A stretch of DNA of 64,000 nucleotides. It comes from Pedobacter panaciterrae. GTDB lineage: Bacteria > Bacteroidota > Bacteroidia > Sphingobacteriales > Sphingobacteriaceae. The stretch covers positions 1 to 64,000 of the forward strand of contig NZ_LGEL01000024.1 of the NCBI RefSeq assembly GCF_001636695.1, written 5' to 3'. The notes below the pieces were generated by a model. The model was given only the letters and a program-made list of their open reading frames with translations, made no database searches and was not told the origin of the DNA. Of the stretch, positions 46,810 through 55,994 are shown piece after piece. Positions within the stretch are counted from its first letter, which is position 1; every line of letters starts with the position of its first letter. The position numbers and the translations under genes are program-made.

Positions 46810-49322
46810 AACTGGAAAATAGCAAGGGGTACAAGCAGGTTATAAGTTGGCTAAAGCTTAGTAAGAAAAAGCCATTTAAGTTTCAAACTGAAGCCTGGCA
46901 ATATTATGCTGAAGGTTACAGTGGCTTAGTTAATGCGCCTACCGGATTCGGCAAAACCTATTCTATATTTTTAGCTGTAGTAATTGATGAGTTGAATAAA
47001 AGAGCTGAACTGAAAACCAAAGCATTTAAAAGGAAAAGCAATACCGGATTAAAGTTGATCTGGATTACTCCACTACGCTCATTAGCTAAAGACCTGGCAC
47101 GCGCCATGCGCGAAGTTTGTGATGAACTGCAATTGGACTGGATGGTGGGTGTAAGAAATGGCGATACCCCGCAAAGCGAAAAGTTAAAACAGAAAAAACA
47201 AATGCCCGAGGTGCTCATTATTACACCTGAAAGTATGCATTTGTTGCTTGCTCAAAAAAGCACTTTTAATTACTTTGATCAGCTGCAATGTATTGTAGCC
47301 GATGAATGGCATGAACTATTAGGTAGTAAGCGCGGGGTAATGGCCGAACTGGCGATTTCCAGAATCAAAGGCTTGCTCAAGGAGCAGCATCCCGAAAGGC
47401 TATTAAGAATATGGGGAATCTCTGCAACCATAGGTAACATGGAAGAGGCTATGGATGTTCTTGTTCCTTATACAGACTTGCTAAAAACCATAATAAAGTC
47501 TGATATCGAGAAAAAGATTATTATCAAATCAATATTGCCAGATCATATAGATATGTTGCCCTGGGCAGGACATTTAGGGCATAAACTGGCTAGTAAGCTA
47601 ATTCCTATTATTAATAAAAGCAAAACCACATTAATATTTACCAATACTCGCGGACAAGCCGAACTTTGGTACCAGACCTTGCTTGCGCAGGATGAAAACC
47701 TTGCTGGACTACTAGCCATCCATCATGGCTCCATAGATTACGAATTAAGGAACTGGATTGAAGATGCATTGCACTCTGGAGTGCTTAAAGCGGTGGTTTG
47801 TACTTCTTCTTTAGATCTCGGTGTGGATTTTAAACCTGTAGACACTGTGGTTCAAATTGGCTCTCCAAAAGGTGTGGCCAGGTTTTTACAGCGCGCCGGG
47901 CGTAGCGGCCACTCCCCTAATGAAACCTCTAAGATTTACTTTCTGCCTACTCACGCACTGGAGCTTGTAGAGGCCGCAGCAATTAAAGAAGCAGCAAAAA
48001 CACAGGATATTGAAAGTAGAGAACCTATTGTAATGTCGTTCGATACATTGATCCAATACCTGGTTACCTTAGCTGTAGGTGATGGTTTTGATGACGAAAA
48101 GATCTTTTTTGAGATTAAGCAAACTCATGCTTTCAGAGAGCTTCTCCCTCAGGAATGGAGCTGGATTATGCAATTTATTACTACAGGCGGAGATAGCTTA
48201 ACAGCTTATAATGAATTTAGTAAAGTAAATAAAAGCACAGATGGACTTTGGAAAGTAGAAAGCAGACAAATTGCAATGCGCCATAGATTACATATAGGTA
48301 CAATAGTAAGTGATGCAATGCTTAAAGTAAAATACCTGACAGGGGGTTACATAGGTATGATTGAAGAATCGTTCATATCACGAATGAAACCGGGAAGTAG
48401 TTTTACCCTTGCCGGCAGAGTGCTTGAATTTATTATGGTCAAGGAAATGATGGTTCTGGTTAGAAAAAGTAAACTTAAGCAAGCCATTAGCCCAAGCTGG
48501 ATGGGTGGCCGTATGTCACTAACCGCGAACCTGGGCAGCATCCTCAGAAAAAAATACAATGAAACGCTGGATAAAAAACATGGGGATGAGGAGCTAGATT
48601 TCATACTTCCCTTGTTTGAGCGCCAGGCAAAGGTTTCTCACGTACCTAAAAGCGATGAATTTTTAATTGAACTGATCAACACTAAAGATGGTTACCATTT
48701 CTTTGCCTATCCTTTTGAGGGCAGACAGGTTCATGAAATCATGGCAGCGCTAATAGCTTACAGACTCGGCCGTGTGCAACCCATAAGCTTCTCTATTGCC
48801 ATGAACGATTATGGTTTTGAACTACTTAGTGAACAACCCATCCCACTGGAAGAAAATGGCGTAAAAGAGCTATTTAGCCCGGTAAACCTAACTGATGACA
48901 TTGTAGCCAGTATTAACGCCACAGAAATGGCCAGGCGCAAATTCAGGGATATTGCCTGTATCTCGGGACTTGTATTTCAGGGGTATCCCGGTAAATATGT
49001 CGCTAATAAGCATTTACAGTCTTCATCGTCCTTATTTTTTAATGTTTTTAGTGATTATGATAAACATAACTTATTATTGCGCCAGTCGTACGATGAAGCA
49101 TTTTATCAGCAGATTGAAGAGCCCAGACTCGCCGCAGCCCTTCATCGTATACAGGCAAGCAAAGTTATCATTGTAAAGACCGACAATTATACCCCTTTAT
49201 GTTTCCCTATAAAAGTGGATAGTTTGAGGGATAATATGAGCAGTGAAGAGCTCAGTCAGCGGATTGCAAGGATGACTTCTGAATCGGAAAAAAGAGTTCA
49301 AGTAAAAAAAGCAAGAAAATGA
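46806..49322 (+). CDS. Ligase-associated Lhr-type DEXH-box helicase
   Basis: 838 aa. Walker A is APTGFGKTYS with K50, motif II D166-E167-W168-H169, then SATIG and the motif VI region FLQRAGRSGHSP. The C-terminal half (about 430-838) holds the Lhr-core winged-helix and beta-barrel parts. It is shorter than full-length E. coli Lhr, as is usual for the ligase-linked members. It is an ATP-dependent 3'-5' DNA translocase/unwinder. Its ATG overlaps the ligase stop (ATGA), and its own stop overlaps the next ATG. Confidence 0.95.
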   Translation: MKLENSKGYKQVISWLKLSKKKPFKFQTEAWQYYAEGYSGLVNAPTGFGKTYSIFLAVVIDELNKRAELKTKAFKRKSNTGLKLIWITPLRSLAKDLARAMREVCDELQLDWMVGVRNGDTPQSEKLKQKKQMPEVLIITPESMHLLLAQKSTFNYFDQLQCIVADEWHELLGSKRGVMAELAISRIKGLLKEQHPERLLRIWGISATIGNMEEAMDVLVPYTDLLKTIIKSDIEKKIIIKSILPDHIDMLPWAGHLGHKLASKLIPIINKSKTTLIFTNTRGQAELWYQTLLAQDENLAGLLAIHHGSIDYELRNWIEDALHSGVLKAVVCTSSLDLGVDFKPVDTVVQIGSPKGVARFLQRAGRSGHSPNETSKIYFLPTHALELVEAAAIKEAAKTQDIESREPIVMSFDTLIQYLVTLAVGDGFDDEKIFFEIKQTHAFRELLPQEWSWIMQFITTGGDSLTAYNEFSKVNKSTDGLWKVESRQIAMRHRLHIGTIVSDAMLKVKYLTGGYIGMIEESFISRMKPGSSFTLAGRVLEFIMVKEMMVLVRKSKLKQAISPSWMGGRMSLTANLGSILRKKYNETLDKKHGDEELDFILPLFERQAKVSHVPKSDEFLIELINTKDGYHFFAYPFEGRQVHEIMAALIAYRLGRVQPISFSIAMNDYGFELLSEQPIPLEENGVKELFSPVNLTDDIVASINATEMARRKFRDIACISGLVFQGYPGKYVANKHLQSSSSLFFNVFSDYDKHNLLLRQSYDEAFYQQIEEPRLAAALHRIQASKVIIVKTDNYTPLCFPIKVDSLRDNMSSEELSQRIARMTSESEKRVQVKKARK

Positions 49323-49954
49323 CCATTGATTGTAAAGGCGAGCAATTCATATTAAGTAATAAAAGAGCGATATACTGGCATGCCAGAAAGATGCTCATCA
49401 TTAGTGATCTGCACATCGGAAAGTCTGCTCATTTCAGGAAATCAGGAATTCAGGTTCCCGATTTAATAAATCAAACAGATTTGCAAAGATTAACAGGACT
49501 TATGTCGGAATTTAATCCTGAAACTCTTTTGGTTACTGGTGACATGTTCCACAATAACATTAACAGCGATGCCAATGCTTTTACGCACTGGCGAAAAAGT
49601 TATGCCGATCTCAAAGTTGTATTGATAAAGGGAAATCACGATAATCTAAAAAATGGAGATTATGAAGCTTTGGACATAGAGGTACATCAGAAAGAGTTAT
49701 TGATTGCACCTTTTAGGTTTATACATGATAAACCTGGTGATGTGGATGAATATTATAATATCTCTGGCCATATACACCCTGGTGTAATTATTTATGGAAA
49801 AGCTAAGCAGCGATTGAAGTTCCCTTGTTTTTATTTTGGAAAACATTGTGCCATACTGCCTGCTTTTAGTGTTTTTACCGGGCTGAAGATATTAGATGCT
49901 GAAGAGGATGACTGCTTTTATGCCATCACACCCGACAAGGTTGTAAAGGTTTAA
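49319..49954 (+). CDS. pdeM: Ligase-associated metallophosphoesterase PdeM
   Basis: 211 aa calcineurin-like phosphoesterase. Motifs in order: IISDLHIGKSAHFRKSG, VTGDMFHN, IKGNHDNL and ISGHIHPG, which together bind two metals. The position as the last gene of the exonuclease-ligase-helicase operon, with an ATGA overlap, identifies it as the PdeM-type endonuclease/phosphoesterase. Its stop shares the tetranucleotide TTAA with the stop of the convergent ferritin-like gene. Confidence 0.92.
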   Translation: MTIDCKGEQFILSNKRAIYWHARKMLIISDLHIGKSAHFRKSGIQVPDLINQTDLQRLTGLMSEFNPETLLVTGDMFHNNINSDANAFTHWRKSYADLKVVLIKGNHDNLKNGDYEALDIEVHQKELLIAPFRFIHDKPGDVDEYYNISGHIHPGVIIYGKAKQRLKFPCFYFGKHCAILPAFSVFTGLKILDAEEDDCFYAITPDKVVKV

Positions 49955-50559
49955 GCAATTTGTTTATTCAAATTCTGCATCCAGGAATGAAACATATCCT
50001 GCTCAATCTTTATTACCAGTTCAGCATGTTTCTCCCAGTCTTCAGAAAAGGTTTTAAGTTGGTTCAGCATTTCTTCCAGATGTCCTTCTTCTTCAAGAAT
50101 AATGGACTTAACTGTTACCTTGCTCCCTGAAGCAGTTAAAACGTCCTGATAAACAGGATACAATTCATCTGCACGTACTTCTATTGCATAGGTTACAAAA
50201 AGGTAAGCTGCAAACTTCAGTTCATACCCGTGTAAATTAAAATGCTGTTTTAGATAGCGACATACAGCAACATCCAAAGCATTTAAATAGAATTTGGTAT
50301 CATTGGGAGCCAATAGCTCGTTATTAGTATAGGTTTTGCAAAGATCGCCATCAAGCTTGTCAAGCTGCTTTTTTAAATAATAAGCATGACGATGCTCCTC
50401 TGCTGCATGTTTAAGAATGATAAGATTCACGTTTTCTTTATGCTCTGATGCAGATATTTTCTTTGCACCTGCATTTTCCATATACGACAATGTATTTAAC
50501 CATTTCGCATGCAAAATATTATCGTTTACTATATTCTCTAAAATCGTTTTAATGTTCAT
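49951..50559 (-). CDS. Ferritin-like diiron protein of unknown function
   Basis: 202 aa, mostly helical. The residues needed for a diiron site are visible in order: a Glu in SYMENAG (near 29), ExxH in EEHRH (near 54-57), a Glu in TYAIEVRADELYP (near 127) and ExxH in LEEEGHLEE (near 155-160). This Glu, ExxH, Glu, ExxH order is that of ferritin-like oxidases and hydroxylases. I cannot assign a reaction; tRNA hydroxylases (MiaE-like) and AurF-like oxygenases are distant options. Cytoplasmic, single gene. Confidence 0.65.
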   Translation of the reverse strand: MNIKTILENIVNDNILHAKWLNTLSYMENAGAKKISASEHKENVNLIILKHAAEEHRHAYYLKKQLDKLDGDLCKTYTNNELLAPNDTKFYLNALDVAVCRYLKQHFNLHGYELKFAAYLFVTYAIEVRADELYPVYQDVLTASGSKVTVKSIILEEEGHLEEMLNQLKTFSEDWEKHAELVIKIEQDMFHSWMQNLNKQIA

Positions 50560-50629
50560 TCAAATTTTTATTATAATATTACTAATAACACATTGTTTTT
50601 TAAGCGTCTTCTTATTCTTTGAGGGCCGC

Positions 50630-50700
50630 CGTCATCTCGACGACAGGAGAGATCTCTTGGTTAGATCTATTCAAGAGATCTCTCCTGTCGTCGAGATGAC
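50630..50700. repeat. Interspersed palindrome, copy 4
   Basis: Left arm 50630-50659 and right arm 50672-50700 pair perfectly over 29 bp around a 12-nt loop. Compared with copy 1 the arm has GACAGG in place of GATAGG, changed on both arms in a compensatory way. That symmetric change means the hairpin form, not only the sequence, is conserved. Confidence 0.9.
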
Positions 50701-50770
50701 TACAACACGACAAGATGGCTATAACACGACGAAATTGCTACAACATTACTAAGTGGCTATAGCAAAACGC
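50695..50770. repeat. 19-bp tandem repeat next to palindrome copy 4
   Basis: About four degenerate units of 19 bp based on GATGACTACAACACGACAA. The first unit begins in the last bases of the palindrome's right arm, as at 18568. It ends just before the 3' end of bioA. Confidence 0.7.
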
Positions 50771-50784
50771 GGCGCAAATTCCCT

Positions 50785-52053
50785 TTATATATCATTTAGT
50801 GCTTCAATAATATTTTGGTAAATATAATCCAGATCTTCGTTACTGATGATATAAGGAGCTAAAATATAAATGATATTCCCAAGAGGCCTAAGGATAATCC
50901 CCCTTTCCAGAAAGTAATTATACAGTTGATTCCTCAATCCGCTTAAATAAGAGGTATCTGTACCTGTTTCCCATTCGATTACCAGTATTGTTCCTGCCTG
51001 CCTTACGTCTTTAATCTTCGGATGACCTTTAATCTGTAAAGCAAATGATTCATGCTTTGCTACTACCCTATGAATGTTTTCAAGCGTTTCCGGTTCCAGC
51101 AAAATATCCAGACTGGCCAATGATGCGGCGCACGCCACCGGATTGGCAGTAAATGAATGGCCATGATACAGGGTTTTAAGCTTATCCTCACTTAAAAAGG
51201 CATCAAATATTTTTTGGTTACATGTGGTAATCCCCATTGGCATAGTGCCACCTGTAAGCCCCTTAGACAAACAAAAAATATCCGGACTGGTATTTAGTGC
51301 TTCACAAGAGAAGTACTTGCCAGTGCGTCCAAAACCAGTCATTACTTCATCCGCAATGGTTAATATCCCATGTTTCTGACAAGTTTCTATAAGCTGATCC
51401 AGGTATTGAGCTGCGTACATTAACATTCCGCCCGCTCCTAAAACCATAGGCTCAAATATAAAGCAGGCAACTTCATTAGAAAGGTAATTGATCTTTGATT
51501 TAAGCTGCTCAATATTCCTTTCATTTGGCAGGTCTATAAACTCTACATCAAACAACAGTGCAGCAAAGGGATTAGTAAAAATACTCCTGCCGCTAACCGA
51601 CATTGCACCGAAAGTATCGCCATGATAAGCTTCTCTAAAGGCAATGATCTTAGTACGGGGTTGCTTGATAGTATTAACCCAATATTGTAAGCACATTTTT
51701 ATAGCTACCTCTACTGCTGTAGATCCGTTATCGCTATAGAACACTTTTTCCTGTTTGCCGGGCAATAGAGGCAGCAAACGTTCTGCAAGTTGTACTGCCG
51801 GCTCATGGGTAAAACCCGCGAATATCACATGTTCAAGGGTCTTTAGCTGCTCAGCAACTTTGGCGGCAATATAGGGATGGGCATGGCCATGAATGGTTAC
51901 CCACCAACTGGAAACTGCATCAATATATTTTTTACCATCTTCATCAAATAAATAAACGCCCTCTCCTCTTACAATAGGGATATGAGGTGCGGCATTTTTC
52001 ATTTGAGTATAAGGATGCCATATTACTTTTTTATCCCTTTCGACTAAACTCAT
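50785..52053 (-). CDS. bioA: Adenosylmethionine-8-amino-7-oxononanoate aminotransferase
   Basis: 422 aa PLP enzyme of class III. Landmarks are WHPYTQMKNAAPHIPIV at the N terminus, AVSSWWVTIHGHAHP, SDNGSTAVEVAIKM and FCLSKGLTGGTMPMG with K264 as the PLP lysine. The WHPYTQ and SSWW motifs separate BioA from other class III enzymes. It makes 7,8-diaminopelargonate in biotin synthesis. Last gene of a three-gene set with 4-bp overlaps (cation efflux, NUDIX, bioA). Other bio genes are not in the window. Confidence 0.95.
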   Translation of the reverse strand: MSLVERDKKVIWHPYTQMKNAAPHIPIVRGEGVYLFDEDGKKYIDAVSSWWVTIHGHAHPYIAAKVAEQLKTLEHVIFAGFTHEPAVQLAERLLPLLPGKQEKVFYSDNGSTAVEVAIKMCLQYWVNTIKQPRTKIIAFREAYHGDTFGAMSVSGRSIFTNPFAALLFDVEFIDLPNERNIEQLKSKINYLSNEVACFIFEPMVLGAGGMLMYAAQYLDQLIETCQKHGILTIADEVMTGFGRTGKYFSCEALNTSPDIFCLSKGLTGGTMPMGITTCNQKIFDAFLSEDKLKTLYHGHSFTANPVACAASLASLDILLEPETLENIHRVVAKHESFALQIKGHPKIKDVRQAGTILVIEWETGTDTSYLSGLRNQLYNYFLERGIILRPLGNIIYILAPYIISNEDLDYIYQNIIEALNDI

Positions 52054-52490
52054 TGGTTTCTTTCTTTAATTAATAGTTCTACTACAGTTTTGTCGGTTTT
52101 AAAAGTCACATCGTCAGTTTTAAGGTTATTCAGACTAACCCATCTAAACGATTGCAAGGTGTTTTCATCAAAATCAAAAACTTCAGTTTTAAAATTAAGA
52201 TCTAAAGGGTGTATGGCGTTTACGATATAATAAATGCTTAAAATCTGACTATCATTAAAAGAAGACTGTTCATAAAAATCCGTAGTATACAGATGACTGA
52301 GCACTTCAATTTCTGCATTACACTCTTCCATAAACTCGCGTTTAAGGGCATCTATTAAACCTTCACCCAGCTCTAACCCGCCGCCCGGAAATTTACTGAA
52401 TGTTCGGCCGCCAGATTGTTCATCGCTAATCAGTACCTGGTTTTCAGCATTAATTAGTAAGCCGTATACTCTTACATTAAAATAACTCAT
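52050..52490 (-). CDS. NUDIX hydrolase
   Basis: 146 aa. The NUDIX box GGGLELGEGLIDALKREFMEEC fits Gx5Ex7REUxEExGU except that the family's final Gly is Asn. It splits a nucleoside diphosphate linked to another group; the substrate is unknown. It overlaps bioA by 4 bp (ATGA) at one end and the cation-efflux gene by 4 bp at the other, so all three are co-translated. Confidence 0.9.
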   Translation of the reverse strand: MSYFNVRVYGLLINAENQVLISDEQSGGRTFSKFPGGGLELGEGLIDALKREFMEECNAEIEVLSHLYTTDFYEQSSFNDSQILSIYYIVNAIHPLDLNFKTEVFDFDENTLQSFRWVSLNNLKTDDVTFKTDKTVVELLIKERNQ

Positions 52491-53464
52491 TGATCGAAGT
52501 GTTTTTGATTTTTAGTTGCATTCTCGATTGTCCATTTAATTTCGCCTCTAAAGGCTTCCTGCCTTACCGGACAATCCTGCATTTTGCAATAATTGCAGCA
52601 AGCGGGTAAACATGGATCTGCATGAATAAACAGCTCTGTTTTGCGGTGCGCATTACCATTTATAAGTTTATCAATACTTGATATTTCCTGATGAACGCGG
52701 TTAAGGTCGAAGTAATAAGGAAGTGTGAAGTGGCAATCTATATGCAGATCAGCACCGTACTGCTGCGCCCTTAGGTTATGGACATCTATCCAGGGTTCCT
52801 TACGGTTCTTCTGCAAAATCTCTATAATGTCTTTTACAAGGTCAATATTACTTTCGTCCATTAAACCGCCTATAGACTGTCGGGTAAGCTTGTATCCGTT
52901 ATAAATGATGTATAAACCCAGTAAAATTGATATTACGCTATCCAGCCAATAGATTTTGGTGAGTTGTATTAAAATTACACCAACCACCAGTCCGGCACTG
53001 GTTACTGCATCTGTAAGCAGATGCTTTCCATCAGCCTCCAGTGTTATTGAATTGTGCTTTTTCCCCGTATTTATCAGATAAAGGCCAATTATTAAATTCA
53101 CAACCCCGGTTACGCCAATAATACCTGCTCCTTGAAAAAGCTGATAAATTGCCTTTGGGTAAATTAAATCGTAGGTAGATTTAAAGATGATGATTAATCC
53201 GGCAATGGTAATAAGTATTCCTTCCAGAAAAGCAGAGAAAAACTCCACTTTGCCATGGCCGTAAGGATGATTTTTATCTTTAGGAATGGTTGCCAGATAG
53301 ATACTATAAAATGCAAAGCTACTGGCCAGTACATTTACAATACTCTCTAAAGCGTCGGTTAAAATTGCATTAGATTGAGTCATAAAATAGGCAACAAATT
53401 TTGCCAGCATGAGCACTATACTAACGCATAAAGAAAGAAGTATCGCCTTTTTTTTAGGTTGCAC
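52487..53464 (-). CDS. Cation diffusion facilitator transporter
   Basis: About 325 aa if it starts at the GTG at 53464; no ATG is near. The frame opens at TTG 53485, but that TTG lies inside a TATTTTTG promoter box (53485-53492). Six membrane helices are visible with CDF metal-site patterns DALESIVNVLASS and EADGKHLLTDAVTSAG and the loop HPYGHGKVEFFSA. A cytoplasmic domain (about 205-290) follows, then an unusual Cys-rich tail (DPCLPACCNYCKMQDCPVR) that may bind metal. It exports a divalent metal by proton exchange. Confidence 0.85.
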   Translation of the reverse strand: MQPKKKAILLSLCVSIVLMLAKFVAYFMTQSNAILTDALESIVNVLASSFAFYSIYLATIPKDKNHPYGHGKVEFFSAFLEGILITIAGLIIIFKSTYDLIYPKAIYQLFQGAGIIGVTGVVNLIIGLYLINTGKKHNSITLEADGKHLLTDAVTSAGLVVGVILIQLTKIYWLDSVISILLGLYIIYNGYKLTRQSIGGLMDESNIDLVKDIIEILQKNRKEPWIDVHNLRAQQYGADLHIDCHFTLPYYFDLNRVHQEISSIDKLINGNAHRKTELFIHADPCLPACCNYCKMQDCPVRQEAFRGEIKWTIENATKNQKHFDQ

Positions 53465-53599
53465 TTTATAGAGATTAGCTACCAAAAATACAGTTTCACT
53501 ATCGAATTATATTAAAAAGTATTTTTTTTAGTTTATAATTGAGTGAGGTTCATATATTTGTTGTTGCACAAAATTAAATTTGCCCACGCACAAATTATT

Positions 53600-54793
53600 A
53601 TGACATTTTTATCCAAAAGAATCAATAACCTATCTGAGTCACAGACAATTAAAATGGCTAAGTTAGGCAGAGAGCTATCCGCAAAAGGAATAGACGTTAT
53701 TAACTTAAGCTTTGGTGAGCCAGACTTCTTTACGCCAGAGTTTGTAAAGGAAGCTGCAAAGACCGCTGTAGATGAGAATTACTCGTACTACACTCCAGTT
53801 TCTGGTTACCCTGAACTACGTAAGGCAGTTGCAGAAAAGTTATTGAGAGAAAATGGATTAAGCTATGGTTTTGATCAGATTGTAGTTTCTACAGGAGCTA
53901 AACAATCACTTGCAAACGCAGTAATGTGTCTTGTTGATCCGGGAGATGAAGTTATTGTTCCAACTCCTTACTGGGTATCTTATTCAGAAATGATCAAACT
54001 TGGTGAAGGCGAAACAGTATTCATCAATGCCACAGTTGAAAACAACTTTAAAATCACGGGAGCACAATTAGAAGCTGCAATTACCCCTAAAACTAAATTA
54101 TTCATGTTCTCTTCGCCATGCAACCCTACGGGATCTGTATACAGCAAAGAAGAATTGGCTGATTTAGTGGCTGTTTTTGAAAAACACCCGAACATCTATA
54201 TCATCTCTGATGAGATTTATGAACACATCAACTTTGTTGGTAAACATGCTTCAATTGCAGAATTTGAATCGATCAAAGACAGGGTAATACTAATCAATGG
54301 TTTCTCTAAATCTTATGCTATGACTGGCTGGAGAGTTGGTTACATGGCTGCAAATAAAGAAATTGCAAATGCTTGCGATAAATTACAAGGTCAAATCACT
54401 TCAGGCACTTCTTCTATAGCTCAACGTGCAGCTTTAGCGGCTTACCAGGGAGGTTTAGATACTGTAAACGAAATGGTTGGCGAGTTTAAAAAACGCAGAG
54501 ACATCGTTTATTCCCTATTAACGGAAATCCCGGGTGTTAAAGTTAATCTTCCGGACGGAGCTTTCTATTTCTTCCCTGAAATAAAATCTTACTTTGGTAA
54601 AACTGACGGTACGCAAACTATCAATAGCGCAGAAGACCTAAGCTTGTTCTTATTAAACGAAGCTCATGTATCTACTGTTACCGGCGAAGCATTTGGAAAC
54701 AGCGATTGTATCAGAATTTCTTACGCTGCTGCTGAAGATAAACTTAGGGATGCAGTTTCAAGAATAAAAGCAGCATTGGCTAAATTAAGTTAA
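53600..54793 (+). CDS. Pyridoxal-phosphate aminotransferase, aspartate aminotransferase type
   Basis: 397 aa from the ATG at 53600; the frame opens upstream at 53543 but has no sensible start there. Class I fold: LSFGEPDFFTPEFV, SPCNPTGSVY, SDEIYEHI and NGFSKSYAMTGWRVGY containing the PLP lysine. It transfers amino groups, probably aspartate to 2-oxoglutarate. Possible promoter boxes TATATTTG (53553) and TAAATTTG (53575) precede it. It ends at the strong terminator at 54838. Confidence 0.93.
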   Translation: MTFLSKRINNLSESQTIKMAKLGRELSAKGIDVINLSFGEPDFFTPEFVKEAAKTAVDENYSYYTPVSGYPELRKAVAEKLLRENGLSYGFDQIVVSTGAKQSLANAVMCLVDPGDEVIVPTPYWVSYSEMIKLGEGETVFINATVENNFKITGAQLEAAITPKTKLFMFSSPCNPTGSVYSKEELADLVAVFEKHPNIYIISDEIYEHINFVGKHASIAEFESIKDRVILINGFSKSYAMTGWRVGYMAANKEIANACDKLQGQITSGTSSIAQRAALAAYQGGLDTVNEMVGEFKKRRDIVYSLLTEIPGVKVNLPDGAFYFFPEIKSYFGKTDGTQTINSAEDLSLFLLNEAHVSTVTGEAFGNSDCIRISYAAAEDKLRDAVSRIKAALAKLS

Positions 54794-54837
54794 GTTAGTA
54801 CTTAGATATTAGTATTTAGACATTGAGCTTGAAATAT

Positions 54838-54883
54838 AACAACAAGGGCTGTTCTAATAATAGAACAGCCCTTGTTGTTTTTT
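54838..54883 (+). terminator. Intrinsic terminator after the aminotransferase
   Basis: The 19-bp perfect stem 54838-54856 / 54861-54879 with a 4-nt loop is followed by T-rich DNA. It lies 45 bp after the stop codon. Confidence 0.93.
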
Positions 54884-55017
54884 AATGATATGCAATCTAG
54901 TTCTATCTTACCCAATTGTGAAAAAAGGCAATAGAAAAATTGCCTCTATATTTAACTTATTACATAATTTAGTAAAGATCAAAATGCTCATCACCAGAAC
55001 AAACCCTAAACACCAAT

Positions 55018-55809
55018 ATGAAAGTTGCATTGGCATCGCCACCAATACCTAATTCCTTAGCCGAAGGATTAGCTAATTTAGAAAATTTGGTTATGGATGC
55101 GTCTAAGCGTCAAGCAGAGATTATTTGCTTTCCTGAATCTTATTTGCCTGGATATCCTGGAATGGGATATGCACTTTCAGATCAAAGCCCTGAATCTTTG
55201 AAAGCTGCCTTAAATCGTGTTTGTGATATTGCCCAACTTCATTCGATAGGCATTATTATTCCGATGGATTGGCATTGCCCGTCGGGCCTGCAAAATCTTG
55301 CCTTTGTGATATCGTCTGAAGGGAAAATTCTTGGACATCAAACCAAAAATCAACTTGATCCATCAGAAGATAATATTTGGATTCCCGGAACTGAAAGACA
55401 AATCTTTGAGATAAGTGGAGTAAAGTTTGGAATAAGCATTTGTCATGAAGGATTTCGATACCCTGAATCGGTAAGATGGGCTGCTCAGAATGGGGCATCA
55501 ATTGTGTTCCACCCCCACTTTACTGAAAATAAGGAAAATGCAAAAATACTTACCGAATGGGGTAGCATGGACAACCCATATTATGAAAAAGGAATGATCA
55601 TGCGCTCTATTGAAAATACAATCTATTTTGCAAGTGTAAACTATGCGTCTAAATATATGGAGTCAGCAACTTCGGTAATTAATCCTGACGGAACGCTTAA
55701 TGTTTACCAGAAGTACGGAACAAGCGGAGTAATTTTAGTAGACATTGATCTAAATAAGGCAACTGGTATGCTAGCAAAGCGATTTAAAAATCAATTGTAT
55801 AATAAATAG
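55018..55809 (+). CDS. Nitrilase-superfamily carbon-nitrogen hydrolase
   Basis: 263 aa. The Glu-Lys-Cys triad is visible as E40 (CFPESYLPGYP), K110 (HQTKNQLDP) and C142 (GISICHEGFRYPESVRW). It hydrolyses a C-N bond of an amide or similar; the PESYLPGYPG motif is like that of aliphatic amidase/carbamoylase-type members, but the substrate is open. No signal peptide. It stands alone between two terminator-like or repeat regions. Confidence 0.92.
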   Translation: MKVALASPPIPNSLAEGLANLENLVMDASKRQAEIICFPESYLPGYPGMGYALSDQSPESLKAALNRVCDIAQLHSIGIIIPMDWHCPSGLQNLAFVISSEGKILGHQTKNQLDPSEDNIWIPGTERQIFEISGVKFGISICHEGFRYPESVRWAAQNGASIVFHPHFTENKENAKILTEWGSMDNPYYEKGMIMRSIENTIYFASVNYASKYMESATSVINPDGTLNVYQKYGTSGVILVDIDLNKATGMLAKRFKNQLYNK

Positions 55810-55899
55810 CAAAACACATAATGGCTCAATACTTATTGAACCAGGAATTATTGCACTAGTAAATAACTGGACTAGCGAGTTTATGCTGAGGCGCCATAT

Positions 55900-55994
55900 T
55901 TAAAAACTGAGCGTTCTAGGAAAAGACATAGGAAATTTTGTCCTTTTTCAGGGCAAAAGATTCCAGCCTTTGAGTAGTAATGCTCAGTTTTTAA
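55900..55994. repeat. Inverted repeat after the nitrilase gene
   Basis: A 13-bp perfect inverted repeat, TTAAAAACTGAGC at 55900-55912 and its complement at 55982-55994, encloses 69 bp without a reading frame. It lies in the space between the nitrilase gene and the convergent ABC permease gene. It could be the ends of a small decayed element. Confidence 0.5.

Noticed and set aside
50569-50784. Biotin-related operator or riboswitch near bioA
   Set aside because: The region is at the 3' end of bioA and consists of a palindrome plus tandem repeat.
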